Assembly (NCBI GenBank): GCA_965227145.1 | Contig: OZ245730.1 | Coordinates: forward strand, 4,650,001-4,714,000 | DNA: 64,000 bases | From: JACKAQ01 sp965227145 | GTDB taxonomy: Bacteria; Calditrichota; Calditrichia; RBG-13-44-9; J075 | Direction: 5' to 3' | Shown here: positions 1-9,548 of the stretch, in pieces | Numbering within the stretch: position 1 is the first letter of the stretch | How the letters are laid out: the number at the start of each line of letters is the position of its first letter | Program-made: the position numbers and the translations under genes | Notes under the pieces: model-generated | The model's input: only the letters and a program-made list of their open reading frames with translations | Told to the model about the DNA's origin: nothing | The model's database searches: none

Positions 1-2280
1 GAACAAATCCGGGATTTCATCGCTGCCGGCGATCAACGCGTACGGATAGTCCGTTGCCACTGCGCCAAATTTTTCGGTCTGATAAAAAAATGTGGGCACC
101 AGATCTTCCGCTGCTGCGCTGGTAGCTTTATAATTGAGGTTTGCGGCGCCGAGGAACAGCACATATCTCAGCCGGTCGCTGCGGCTCCAGTTGAAAAATG
201 CGTATCGCAGAAAATCCTGTATCGCCAACGGCGATTTGATGCCATAATTAAATTCATCGTAAATATCCTGAACATCGATCAATTCAACCGAAACGCCCTG
301 GCTGCGGCGATAATCCACCAAATCTCCGGAGCTTTCGATCAAATTTCCGTGAGTGATAATCACATATTCTGCTGCGTTGGCGGGGCTTTTCAGCAATCGC
401 TCCGGCGTTTCCGGATCGAACGGACGATCGACTTCAATTTTCAACGGTTTCAGCTTTTGCGCATCGGTCAGCGCAACGTATGCGGTGTTCTCTCCCGGCA
501 CGTTATCCTGGAAGGTAAGTTTATAATTTATCTGACCTTGCACGTTTTCAAAATCAATCTTGAAGTTGATGATTTTACTGACACCGATTTTGTAAATATC
601 AATTTCGGGGCTGGTAAAATTATCAATTTCAAATTGAAACAAATCGACATTCGGGAAAGGAATAAACGCCGGGCGTTTGAATTCGATGTAATTTTCATCC
701 GCTTTATATTGGCGATCGTAGGAGACTTCGAACCAGTTGAGCAGCACGATATCGGTGCCTTTGGCGGGATTGTTGGGATCGCCGACATCCGGCAGCGTTG
801 GCAACTGCACTTCCAGCGCATTTTCGCCATGTTCCAGATCCGATGCGCGAACGCTGGAGTTGCCAAAATTGTTGATCGACGCGGTATCCTGCCCAAACCA
901 GTCCGGTCGCGATTTGCCGACAAATGCGTTGTTCAGCCAAATCATCGCATCGTGCGGCTGTGGCACGTTGCCCAACGTTTGCCCGAAAGAAAGCCCGGAC
1001 ATCATCACCCGGACATTCACCGGACGGAACGATGTTTCTTCCGGATAAACCAGATCGAATGTATATTGTTTTTTGCCGATCGCTTTGATGCCGCCATCAA
1101 AAAACCAGTGATCGCGTTTATACGACAATTGCTCCTGATTGGCCTGCCCAAAACGGTCGAAATGCGCATCGCGTTCAACATGTTCGGTGTGCGAAAAAAA
1201 CAGCGACGGGTTAAACTGACCGTTGCGAGTGGTAACGATACTGCCGTTTTCTTCCACCATCCGGGCACCGGAACCGCTGCCCCAGGACAGCCAATACACG
1301 TTCCGGTCCGAAAACGGATCGGTGTATAAATCGGGATAAATATCGGTGAAGGTTTTTTCGTTGCGCTCGCCCCAAAATTCAAAAAAATCGATGTTGTCGA
1401 AAACACCGTCCTGATCGCCCTGCACAGAAATGGCGATATCCTTACCCTTGTTGGTTAACCGTAACGTTTTCGGGTCGATATCGCTGATGTTGATATTCGC
1501 ATCCTGCAAATCTTCGCCGGTAATTTTGTAAATCCCTTTTTTAACGACACTAATTTTGACACGCGTTCCGGTGGCTGCGGTTGTCAAATTTGCCAAATTG
1601 CCCTGAACCGAAACCGGCGGCGTTTGCATATTTGCCATATGCAGCTGATCGCCGTTTACGATAACACCTTTGAGCAGTTCCGCTTCTCCGGCTGGCACCA
1701 TCCGGGTTGCCGGCTGGCTATTTTGATAATTGATTTTGACCCGGAATTTTTTGTAAAAACGGATTCCGCCGGGCGTTACCTGAACCGGATAAACCCGCAA
1801 ACGGGTCAATTGGTAATCGCGGAAAATACCCATTTCATTTAATACGGCAATTTCTGCGGGAAAAATTTCTTTTGCCAGTTCCAGCGACGGGTCAGGTTTT
1901 TGGGACATTACCGGACTGTTTTGTGATTGCGCATCCGGCTGATTCGGTTCATCGTAAAAAATTGCCGGGAACACGCCGGGATAATTTTCCACCGTTTCCG
2001 GCAATATTTGCAGCACCGGACGACAATCCGGCAGGGCAAACGGCATTGCCAAAACCGGCAATAACGGCTTACCGGGCATGTAGTTTTGCGATAATCCTGC
2101 GATTTCAATTCGGGTGGCTGTGGAACGGAATTGTTGCTGATCCAGATCCGGGAATTCAAATTGAAGCTCAATGCCGTTCTCGTTTTGAGAAAGGATGCGA
2201 TAGTGTTGCTGGGAAAACACAATAGTGGATATTCCCATCAAAACCGTCGTAATGATGTAAACGATTAACCTGTTGCTCAT
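1..2280 (-). CDS. Gingipain-like C25 family peptidase, truncated by the window edge
   Basis: The frame runs open from an ATG at 2280 to base 1, giving 760 residues without a stop, so the C-terminus is missing. Residues 1-22 form a signal peptide (MSNRLIVYIITTVLMG then IVFSQ). Residues 25 to about 630 read as the long propeptide/beta-sandwich region of large C25 proteins (for example VKISVVKKGIYKITGEDLQ). From about residue 640 the sequence enters the C25 fold: VIITHGNLIESSGDLVDYRR, then a YDEFNYGIKSPLAIQDFLRY segment. The catalytic His and Cys would lie beyond the edge. In Bacteroidota and related phyla C25 proteins are either type IX secretion sortases (PorU) or secreted proteases; these cannot be told apart here. 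The upstream sequence CAGGTGAC-ATG gives a close Shine-Dalgarno. The neighbouring gene encodes a protein with a sorting-domain C-terminus, consistent with a secretion role. Confidence 0.82.
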   Translation of the reverse strand, partial: MSNRLIVYIITTVLMGISTIVFSQQHYRILSQNENGIELQFEFPDLDQQQFRSTATRIEIAGLSQNYMPGKPLLPVLAMPFALPDCRPVLQILPETVENYPGVFPAIFYDEPNQPDAQSQNSPVMSQKPDPSLELAKEIFPAEIAVLNEMGIFRDYQLTRLRVYPVQVTPGGIRFYKKFRVKINYQNSQPATRMVPAGEAELLKGVIVNGDQLHMANMQTPPVSVQGNLANLTTAATGTRVKISVVKKGIYKITGEDLQDANINISDIDPKTLRLTNKGKDIAISVQGDQDGVFDNIDFFEFWGERNEKTFTDIYPDLYTDPFSDRNVYWLSWGSGSGARMVEENGSIVTTRNGQFNPSLFFSHTEHVERDAHFDRFGQANQEQLSYKRDHWFFDGGIKAIGKKQYTFDLVYPEETSFRPVNVRVMMSGLSFGQTLGNVPQPHDAMIWLNNAFVGKSRPDWFGQDTASINNFGNSSVRASDLEHGENALEVQLPTLPDVGDPNNPAKGTDIVLLNWFEVSYDRQYKADENYIEFKRPAFIPFPNVDLFQFEIDNFTSPEIDIYKIGVSKIINFKIDFENVQGQINYKLTFQDNVPGENTAYVALTDAQKLKPLKIEVDRPFDPETPERLLKSPANAAEYVIITHGNLIESSGDLVDYRRSQGVSVELIDVQDIYDEFNYGIKSPLAIQDFLRYAFFNWSRSDRLRYVLFLGAANLNYKATSAAAEDLVPTFFYQTEKFGAVATDYPYALIAGSDEIPDLF

Positions 2281-2303
2281 GTCACCTGTTGAACGATCGA
2301 TAT

Positions 2304-2318
2304 GGGAAGTTACTTCCC
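2304..2318. promoter_or_regulatory. Short perfect inverted repeat upstream of the C25 gene
   Basis: GGGAAGT-T-ACTTCCC has 7-base arms around one central base, 24 bases ahead of the C25 peptidase start. Its size and position suit a repressor or activator site, or it could be a leader hairpin. No promoter hexamers were convincing nearby. Functional role is inference only. Confidence 0.25.
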
Positions 2319-2399
2319 TGATTAAGGAACCCTCATTCCATTTTGAAGGGGCAAATATATGAGATAATTCCAGTTAGATCAATCTTTTTAACAAAGATA

Positions 2400-2433
2400 A
2401 TATGCCCGGCAACCGAAAGACTGCCGGGCATAT
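2400..2433 (-). terminator. Rho-independent terminator after the large secreted protein gene
   Basis: A 12-bp perfect stem with a GCCCGGC core and a 10-base loop lies 17 bases past the stop codon at 2450. On the minus strand it is followed by a T-rich stretch (TTATCTTTGTT). It separates the secreted-protein gene from the C25 peptidase gene. Confidence 0.7.
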
Positions 2434-2449
2434 CACATAACTTCGATTC

Positions 2450-5400
2450 TTATTTCAGAAATACCATTTTACGAACCTGGCGGAAACCGTTTTCGCGGAC
2501 GGAGAAAACGTAATAATAAATGCCGCCGCTAACGGTGTTGCCGTTGTCATCGGTTGCATCCCACCGATAGTTGCCGTCGTAAACACCCGGTTCCAGCACT
2601 TCGCCGGCGATCAGCGTGCGTACTTTTTGTCCCAGAATGTTATACACTTCCAGATTTACCGTGCTGCTTTGCGCAATGGTAAAGTTGAAGCTGGTGCTCG
2701 GGTTAAACGGGTTCGGATAATTTTGTTCCAGCGCGAAAGCTGTTGGCAGCGTCAACACCAGCGCCGATGCTTTCAGCGTGCTTTCGTGAATGGTGCCGTC
2801 GAAATCGCGGGAGATCAGTTTGTAATAGTAAGTTTCGCCTTCTTCGACGTTTTCATCCACATATTCGTAGGTGGTTGCGGTATTTGTGTTACCCTGACCG
2901 CTGATAATTTGCTGATTTACCGGCTCCTCAAACGCGCCGTTTTCTTCACTCGAACGATAGATGAAAAATCCTTCGTTGTTCAGTTCGCTGGCGGTTTCCC
3001 ATTTCAGGGTGATTTTGCCAAATCCGGCAACAGCCTGGAAGGATGTGAGCGATACCGGCAGGGAGTAGTCGGTTGATGTGGTGAAAGAAATCGGTGATGC
3101 GTTGCCGACATCATCAAATGAACGAATCGCAAAATATTTATTGCCTGCAGGCAGACCGGATAAATCTACATTTCGGATGCCGACACTGAAATTCGCAGAA
3201 CTTCCAGAATAAGCAGATGAGGCAGCATCCCATTTTGCTTCATTATCAATTTGCCCATCAGCTTCATCAGCCCAGCGGATTTGGAAATTAGTGATATCGC
3301 CGCTTGTTCCGTCGTCACCGGAGCTGCTGCCATTCCACTCAAACACAACAAATTCGTCATTATTTGAATTTGATGCATCGAAACTGGTAACCTGTCCGGG
3401 AATGCCATTATCTACTGTAATTGTACCGGTAACATCCGAGAATGAGGAATTTACTGTAACTTGAATAGTGCCGGTATATGTTGTGTTGTTTGTTCCTACA
3501 AATGAGACTGTCGGGTTAAAAACATTATTTGCATTAAACGAAATTGCAGCAGGTTCTGTTAAATCGCCGGTGCCTGTCCATGAATATGTTGATGCCGTTG
3601 TAAGGTTACCATATTGATCATAAACAGCAGCAAACAACTGCACTGATTCATCAGGATCAGCTTGGGTTGCACCCTGATAAGTTGCACTCCCGAAAACATT
3701 GTTTGCGTAATCACCTTCGCCATCGGCAGAGGACTTTACCAGAACCTCAACTGCAGAGGCATCATTCACTGTCACATTTGAGGAAGTTCCAGTTGTGGAT
3801 AGTTCATCCGTTGCTGTTAGTGTCGGTGTTTCGCTCGAATTATACAGAGTTACACCAGTGACTGTACCGACACCGAGAGCAAAAGAAACCGATTGATTGC
3901 TCGGTAAAACCGGTGATGTTCCGTCCGGGGAATCTGCAGCCGGACCGGTGATGGTGATGGTGTGACTACCAGTATAGTTCTCTTGGGTCACACCGCCATT
4001 TTTCGCAGTTACAGTAATGCTAAATGCTGAACCGGCAGTAACCGCGGAGCCACCATTTACAACTAAATCAAATCCTGTAACAGTTACGCCCTGCACTTCA
4101 ATTTGCTGTGATGCGTTATCTACCGGCAGGTTGCTTGCCTGTTCTGTGACCGTGATAGTCGGGTCGCCAGCTGTGGCTTGTTTGTAGTAGAATGATGCTG
4201 AGGTATTTCCACCTGAAATGGATACCTGGCTGATAGTATTGTTGCCGGCATCATCACTGGTAAATGTGCCACCACCGTCACTTGAAAGACTATATGTTGA
4301 TCCCAAATTGAAGAAATAAGGCGTTGCATCACCATAGTTGTCTTCAATTTCAATACCAAATTGTGATGTTTCGTTGACCAGCACCGGGGTTTCTGCTGAA
4401 GTGATTGCAATCCTGTATGCATCAGTCAATTGAACGGAACTACTTGAATTTGCAGTGTTGGCAGATGGATCGCTGGCAACTACACGGTAGTATGCGTATT
4501 TAGTGCCGGGCGTATAGGTTGCTGTAAAATTCCCGCTACCGTTATTAGTGATTGACACACTCAAATTAGACCAACTTGATCCATTTGTGCTGCCCTGAAA
4601 GGTTACTGAACTAGTTGAAACATCAGCATTTACTTCCAGCGGCACATCAGGATTATAAGTCGCATCACCCGCAGGCTCCGCAAGAGTAGGTGCTGATGGT
4701 GCAATTTGGTCTGTCACAGATTCATTTCCTGTGATCACTTCATTACCTGCAGCGTCTTCCAATGAATTTGAACTTACACCACTATTTACATAATCTAAAG
4801 TGAGAACCGGATTTAGATTTGTTAAAGCTGAACTGATCGTTAAATCCCACGTATCAGAGGGTGAGCCGCCAACTGCATTAACAGCCGATATTGACCTGCC
4901 ACCTGCGTCAGCACCGGAAAGCCCAAAACGGACGGTTGGATCCCCATCAGCTTGCACATCCTCTGAAAAAGTAACACGAATATTTGTTGTTGAAGTGGCT
5001 ACTGCCGTAACCATATTTGGCGCTTGAGTATCAGGGCGATCTAATGTATTCGACAATGCAAAATCAAATGCATTAGAAATCAATACGACCCGAATAACAG
5101 CTGTAGCACCTGAGTAAACTGCAAAATTTTGAACACTTCCACCAACTGTTCCGCTACCAAATGTAATACTAGTTGAAGATGGTGCAGCAGAATTTATTTG
5201 TGTTGTTCCGGAAGCATCGCTGTATTCATTAATTGCTACATTTGAGATCGCTGTGCCACTCATTGATCCTGTTAAATTAAGGTTTTCAAAAATGGAAGCT
5301 ATTCCATCGCCAGATTGATCCGCAACTGTCAATGAACCATTAACACCAAGAGGACTTAATGGTTCGGAAAAATCATCACCAATAACCGGTAAAAAACCTG

Positions 5401-5761
5401 TCCCCCGAACATAGCTGAGTTCTGCTGTGAGTAGTACATTCACATACGAAGCATTATTCGGAATACCGCTTAATCGAAGGAAACCTTGCAAAATGGTACT
5501 TTCAACAGTCAGATTGTTATAATCTAACTTTTTAACTCCCAACAATTCTCGATTTTCATCATACAACCACATAGCTGCCTGATGAATCGATTCCCCAATT
5601 TCGAAGTTGGTACCTGTTAGCTCTACAACATCCCCATTCCGGTAAACCTGCTCCGGATTTTGCACTTCAATGGTTGCTAATTGCGCCTCCCTGGCGAATA
5701 GTGCTGCCGAAAACAGCAACACATACAAAATAGCTGCTAAACGGTAACTATTTTTCATCAT
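2450..5761 (-). CDS. Large secreted multi-domain protein with C-terminal sorting domain
   Basis: 1103 residues. Residues 1-23 are a signal peptide (MMKNSYRLAAILYVLLFSAALFA). The body is Ser/Thr/Gly/Asn-rich beta-sandwich sequence with several Ig-like or cadherin-like repeats, for example two copies of a V-T-V-x-D/N-G type strand around residues 560-680. A fibronectin type III-like domain lies near residues 905-1005 (LTSFQAVAGFGKITLKWETA). The last ~90 residues begin LEQNYPNPFNPSTS and end in a GGIYYYVFSV...RKMVFLK strand, the FlgD/por-type C-terminal sorting domain. Export by a type IX-like route to the surface is therefore likely. No catalytic motif was seen; an adhesin or matrix role is a guess. 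AGGAG lies seven bases before the first ATG and supports this start. The gene begins 53 bases after cdaA and ends in a clear terminator. Confidence 0.85.
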   Translation of the reverse strand: MMKNSYRLAAILYVLLFSAALFAREAQLATIEVQNPEQVYRNGDVVELTGTNFEIGESIHQAAMWLYDENRELLGVKKLDYNNLTVESTILQGFLRLSGIPNNASYVNVLLTAELSYVRGTGFLPVIGDDFSEPLSPLGVNGSLTVADQSGDGIASIFENLNLTGSMSGTAISNVAINEYSDASGTTQINSAAPSSTSITFGSGTVGGSVQNFAVYSGATAVIRVVLISNAFDFALSNTLDRPDTQAPNMVTAVATSTTNIRVTFSEDVQADGDPTVRFGLSGADAGGRSISAVNAVGGSPSDTWDLTISSALTNLNPVLTLDYVNSGVSSNSLEDAAGNEVITGNESVTDQIAPSAPTLAEPAGDATYNPDVPLEVNADVSTSSVTFQGSTNGSSWSNLSVSITNNGSGNFTATYTPGTKYAYYRVVASDPSANTANSSSSVQLTDAYRIAITSAETPVLVNETSQFGIEIEDNYGDATPYFFNLGSTYSLSSDGGGTFTSDDAGNNTISQVSISGGNTSASFYYKQATAGDPTITVTEQASNLPVDNASQQIEVQGVTVTGFDLVVNGGSAVTAGSAFSITVTAKNGGVTQENYTGSHTITITGPAADSPDGTSPVLPSNQSVSFALGVGTVTGVTLYNSSETPTLTATDELSTTGTSSNVTVNDASAVEVLVKSSADGEGDYANNVFGSATYQGATQADPDESVQLFAAVYDQYGNLTTASTYSWTGTGDLTEPAAISFNANNVFNPTVSFVGTNNTTYTGTIQVTVNSSFSDVTGTITVDNGIPGQVTSFDASNSNNDEFVVFEWNGSSSGDDGTSGDITNFQIRWADEADGQIDNEAKWDAASSAYSGSSANFSVGIRNVDLSGLPAGNKYFAIRSFDDVGNASPISFTTSTDYSLPVSLTSFQAVAGFGKITLKWETASELNNEGFFIYRSSEENGAFEEPVNQQIISGQGNTNTATTYEYVDENVEEGETYYYKLISRDFDGTIHESTLKASALVLTLPTAFALEQNYPNPFNPSTSFNFTIAQSSTVNLEVYNILGQKVRTLIAGEVLEPGVYDGNYRWDATDDNGNTVSGGIYYYVFSVRENGFRQVRKMVFLK

Positions 5762-5814
5762 TCCCTTACTCCTAATGTTTTGAATTAAATGTCCCTCAAC
5801 ATTCTTGTTTTTTA

Positions 5815-6624
5815 TTAATTAGCCTGTAGCAATTCCTTTAAAAAATTTCTTTTCTTCTGTGGTTTATTTTGCACAAATGCATCGTTTAGCCGGCGGCGCA
5901 GGCTTTCTTCGTTTAATCCGCGGGTGAGCACACCGTTTTCGGCTATCGAGATGGTGCCGGTTTCTTCGCTGACAACCAGAATCATGGTGTCCGTTTGTTC
6001 GGATAAACCGAGCGCTGCGCGGTGCCGCATGCCTAACGACGGATCGAGCCGCGGGCTTTGCGTAAGCGGCAACTGGCATTTGGCAGCCAAAATCTGGTCG
6101 CTTTGGATGATCACTGCGCCATCGTGCAACGGAGAACGGGGGTTAAATATGGAGAGCAATAACGGTTTACTAACCCGCGCGTTGACTTCCGTACCGGTTT
6201 CTACAACGCTGCGAACACCGGTTTCACGAGGCAACACAATCAGCGCGCCAAAATTTTTCTGTGCAAGTTCCAGCATCGCACCAATCACTTCTTCGATAAA
6301 CATGGGTGCTTCCACTTTTACCAGCCGCTGAACGATAGGGTTTTGCCCGAGATTTAACAACATTCTCCGAAACTCCGGTTGAAAAATAATTACAAATGCG
6401 ATAACCCAAACTGTCTTCAGGTTCGAGAAAATCCATGAAATGCCGCTCAGGTTGACCAAATCCGCGAGTATCGAGAACAGTAAAATGAGTAACAATCCCA
6501 GCATCATTCGTGCGGCAACGCTGCCCCTGATAAATTGATAAATCCGGAAAAACAAAACCGATATCAGGGCTATATCAAAAACATCCACTAAACTGATCGT
6601 CAAAAAGCCAAATTTTAGAAACAT
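5815..6624 (-). CDS. cdaA: Diadenylate cyclase CdaA (c-di-AMP synthase)
   Basis: 269 residues, normal for the CdaA/DacA family. Three membrane helices (about 8-30, 38-58, 66-84) anchor the protein and are followed by a DisA_N catalytic domain. The two signature motifs are intact: DGA at 168-170 and RHR at 200-202 (GMRHRAALGLSE). The enzyme condenses two ATP into cyclic di-AMP, which in other bacteria controls potassium and osmolyte transport and cell-wall homeostasis. It lies 88 bases downstream of folP on the same strand, and folP-cdaA adjacency is familiar from Bacteroidota and Chlorobi, so co-transcription is likely. GGAA precedes the ATG by six bases. No CdaR or GlmM gene is adjacent. Confidence 0.95.
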   Translation of the reverse strand: MFLKFGFLTISLVDVFDIALISVLFFRIYQFIRGSVAARMMLGLLLILLFSILADLVNLSGISWIFSNLKTVWVIAFVIIFQPEFRRMLLNLGQNPIVQRLVKVEAPMFIEEVIGAMLELAQKNFGALIVLPRETGVRSVVETGTEVNARVSKPLLLSIFNPRSPLHDGAVIIQSDQILAAKCQLPLTQSPRLDPSLGMRHRAALGLSEQTDTMILVVSEETGTISIAENGVLTRGLNEESLRRRLNDAFVQNKPQKKRNFLKELLQAN

Positions 6625-6712
6625 AGACGATTCCGGATTACTAAAATCATTGAGTTATTATATATCGGAATAAAAATTATTGAACATTAGAAAAAGTGTT
6701 GTTTAATAAGGC

Positions 6713-7897
6713 TTACGGGCATTTTCTAATCTTAATCTCATGTAATAGTTTTAATGCATTGCGGTGCTGGTGCACATCGTGCACACGCAATACCGCAGCG
6801 CCATTATTGATGCCAACCACATTCGAGATAATTGTGCCGGTTAGGCGATCTTCAACCGGTGCGTCCAACACACTGCCAATAAATGACTTACGCGATGTGC
6901 CCAGTAAAACCGGATGCCCGAAAATCCCGAATTCGCGGAGTCGTCGCAAAATTTCCAGATTGTGTTCGACCGTTTTGCCGAAGCCGATTCCCGGATCGAG
7001 CAAAATTTGCATCACACCGCGACTGCGAACAAATTCGCAACTTTTTTTTAGCTCGCGACAAATATCTTCCATCAACAAATGATAATTGGGTTGATGCTGC
7101 ATCGTTCGCGGTTCACCCTGAATGTGCATCAACGCCATCGGCGCGTTAAACGCTGCAGCAACATCGGCGATTGCCGGATCGAACCGCGCGCCGCTGATAT
7201 CATTAATAATATGCGCACCGTTTTCCAGTGCCCGTTTGGCAACATCGCTTTTGTACGTATCCACCGAAATAATGCATCCGGGCAGTTTTGCCAATTGCTG
7301 AATCACCGGTCCGATGCGCTGCCACTCATCCGCCGCAGAAACCGCACCGGCACCGGGACGGGTGGATTCGCCGCCGATATCGATGATGTCCGCGCCTTCG
7401 TCCAGCATTTGGCGGGCACGCCGAACTGCCGATTCACCGGAATTGTGCTGACCGCCATCGCTGAAAGAATCCGGGGTAACGTTGAGAATCCCCATAATCA
7501 GCGGGCGATCGATGGTCAGCGTTTTGCCATGCGGCAGAGAAAATTGCCATTTTTTTTTCGCGAAATCTGTTGCGAGTTGCGTGATTTCCCTTCGAAATAA
7601 ATCCGCATTTTCGGGCAACGATCCGGCGATTTGCGATAAATATTTTGCCGGCGGATTTCCCAATCGCAGGAATATTGCGCAATCTGCGTTTCCGAAAACA
7701 GCATCCGGTGCCAGCACGGTCAACCATTCACGGATTTGCGATAACGTCGCCGTATCTGCATCCGCTATCTTTAAAACTACGGTTTCAGTAGTCAGATCGG
7801 ATTTGGAAATGGCATTTTTTTTATCCGAAACGCCGGATTTTTCTAATTCTTCCTGCCAATCCGCAGCGTTCAGTTGTATCAGCAGTCGCAAAAACAT
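6713..7897 (-). CDS. folP: Dihydropteroate synthase with N-terminal extension
   Basis: 394 residues. The pterin-binding TIM barrel starts near residue 130 with LIMGILNVTPDSFSDGG, followed by the IDIGGESTRPGA loop (173-183) and the LLDPGIGFGKT motif. It joins 6-hydroxymethyl-dihydropterin pyrophosphate to p-aminobenzoate in folate synthesis. The first ~125 residues are additional to a standard enzyme of ~270 residues and have no motif that I recognise; similar extensions occur in some bacterial and archaeal DHPS proteins. The ATG at 7897 lies two bases after the TPR gene's stop codon, so translation is probably coupled. It is part of the folE-TPR-folP-cdaA run. Confidence 0.94.
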   Translation of the reverse strand: MFLRLLIQLNAADWQEELEKSGVSDKKNAISKSDLTTETVVLKIADADTATLSQIREWLTVLAPDAVFGNADCAIFLRLGNPPAKYLSQIAGSLPENADLFRREITQLATDFAKKKWQFSLPHGKTLTIDRPLIMGILNVTPDSFSDGGQHNSGESAVRRARQMLDEGADIIDIGGESTRPGAGAVSAADEWQRIGPVIQQLAKLPGCIISVDTYKSDVAKRALENGAHIINDISGARFDPAIADVAAAFNAPMALMHIQGEPRTMQHQPNYHLLMEDICRELKKSCEFVRSRGVMQILLDPGIGFGKTVEHNLEILRRLREFGIFGHPVLLGTSRKSFIGSVLDAPVEDRLTGTIISNVVGINNGAAVLRVHDVHQHRNALKLLHEIKIRKCP

Positions 7898-7899
7898 GA

Positions 7900-9531
7900 T
7901 CAGTTTGAACCTTCGGCTTGCCCCGGAATGGGAATATTTAAGGCTTTAAGGCATTCGCGAATGCCTTTCATCGCCTGAATGGCGTAATAATCTTCGCTGC
8001 CGGTTTTGTGAGCAACGCGATAGCGAAATTGCGCCAGCGCTTTTTCAAATTCACCGCGTTCCTGAAAAATCACACCCAGATACAAATGCGCATCCAGATA
8101 ATTATCCAGATCGACAGCTTTCTGGAAATGCGTTTCGGCGCGATCCGGCTGCTTTTGCAAATAATATGCGATGCCCAAATTGTAATGCGTCACCGATCGA
8201 TCCGGCATCACGCGATCCGCATGTTCAAATGCAGCAATCGCTGGTTCATATTCAAACAGCGTCAGATGAAATTTTCCTTTTAGCAGCAGCGCGGTGTAAT
8301 TATCCGGCGCCAGCGCCAACGCGCGATCCAACCGGTAGCGGATTTCCGCTGCGGGCTGGTTATCCACCTGCAAATTGACCAGCAAATTTTCGATATAGCG
8401 GCGCAGGGTTTCCGAATCAAACGGGCAGATATTCAGAATCCGCGCCATCAGCTCGCTGTCGCTCTTGAACGGCAAATCGTGATATCGCGACGGGTGCAAC
8501 GCCAGCAAATTTTTGAGCACTTCCAGATTCAGCGGATCTTCGCCAAAGGCGATTTTCAAAAATGCTTCGGCATCGCCAAATTGTTGATCGGGCATAAATG
8601 ATTCGGCAATCATGTTGCTGAGCAACGGGTCTTCCAAACCTGCATCGTAATTGGCTTGCGCAGCAGGAATCAGCACCTGCCGTGCTTCCACGAGCATGCG
8701 CTGCCATTCGTTCAGTTTCATTTCGTAAGGATTTTTTACCGGGTGTTTCAGGCTGAGGTCGTTCGCGATGCGGATCCGGTTATAATGCAGCAAGTGTTTA
8801 ATATAGGCATTGTCCGGGTGTAAATTCAATGCCTGTCTGCATAAATTGAGACTATTTTGATAATCGCCGCGCCAAAACTTGTCTGTTGCCAGCACAAAAA
8901 GGCTATCCGAAAGCAGCGGTTGCGGCAATTTCTCTTTTATCGGTAACACTTCGCCCACCCATTGCTGAAGCGCAGCGATAGCATTTTCCGGTTCGCCTGC
9001 GGGAAATGGCAGGTTTTTCTGCGATTTTATCCGGTTTCCCGGGAATGTCCGGAATGTTAATGTCAGTTGATAATTGCCGTTTTCGCGGCGAATGGTGCCG
9101 GTAACCAGTTCGTCCACGGGCATTTGCTCGGCGATGGTCGCGCATTGCGATGCCTCAAATGTGGGACAATCCGCACCGGCGAGATAATTCCAGCGCTGGT
9201 CGTAAAAATAGTTGGTTGGGTTACGCTGCGATTCAACAGATCGTTCCATCTCATCGCGGAAATAATATGCCAGCCAGTTATCCGCCGGATTTTCCGCGTA
9301 AAATTGAACGCTGTATCGCGAAAACGCCTGCGGCGGTGGATCGCTGAGCCACAGAAATCCATAAACCAGCGTTGCCAATCCCCAAATCGCAAAAAACCAG
9401 ATGCGGAACAAACGCGGCGTGAACAGCTCATTTTGGCGCGACATGCCGCGCAGCACCAAAAACATAACGATGATAAACAGCAGGTAAAGACCGAATCCGC
9501 CGGGCACATTGCCGGTCAAAAAATCAAACAT
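7900..9531 (-). CDS. Membrane-anchored tetratricopeptide-repeat protein
   Basis: 543 residues from the ATG at 9531. This start is preferred over a TTG at 9552 because GGAG lies eight bases ahead of it. Two N-terminal membrane helices (about residues 8-23 and 36-56) are followed by a soluble region with a DUF-like segment (about 110-190). TPR units lie near 205-245, 325-350 and 405-500 (typical pattern: Y-x-x-A-I-x-x-F-x-x-A-x-x-x-x-P). TPRs mediate protein contacts, so the protein may be an envelope scaffold. It lies between folE and folP with almost no spacing, which suggests co-expression, but nothing links it to folate chemistry. Confidence 0.72.
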   Translation of the reverse strand: MFDFLTGNVPGGFGLYLLFIIVMFLVLRGMSRQNELFTPRLFRIWFFAIWGLATLVYGFLWLSDPPPQAFSRYSVQFYAENPADNWLAYYFRDEMERSVESQRNPTNYFYDQRWNYLAGADCPTFEASQCATIAEQMPVDELVTGTIRRENGNYQLTLTFRTFPGNRIKSQKNLPFPAGEPENAIAALQQWVGEVLPIKEKLPQPLLSDSLFVLATDKFWRGDYQNSLNLCRQALNLHPDNAYIKHLLHYNRIRIANDLSLKHPVKNPYEMKLNEWQRMLVEARQVLIPAAQANYDAGLEDPLLSNMIAESFMPDQQFGDAEAFLKIAFGEDPLNLEVLKNLLALHPSRYHDLPFKSDSELMARILNICPFDSETLRRYIENLLVNLQVDNQPAAEIRYRLDRALALAPDNYTALLLKGKFHLTLFEYEPAIAAFEHADRVMPDRSVTHYNLGIAYYLQKQPDRAETHFQKAVDLDNYLDAHLYLGVIFQERGEFEKALAQFRYRVAHKTGSEDYYAIQAMKGIRECLKALNIPIPGQAEGSN

Positions 9532-9548
9532 TCCCTTTTCTCCGCCAT

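Noticed and set aside
349..1329. 326-codon plus-strand frame
   Set aside because: It is antisense to the C25 peptidase frame, whose translation shows family motifs; the plus frame has none.
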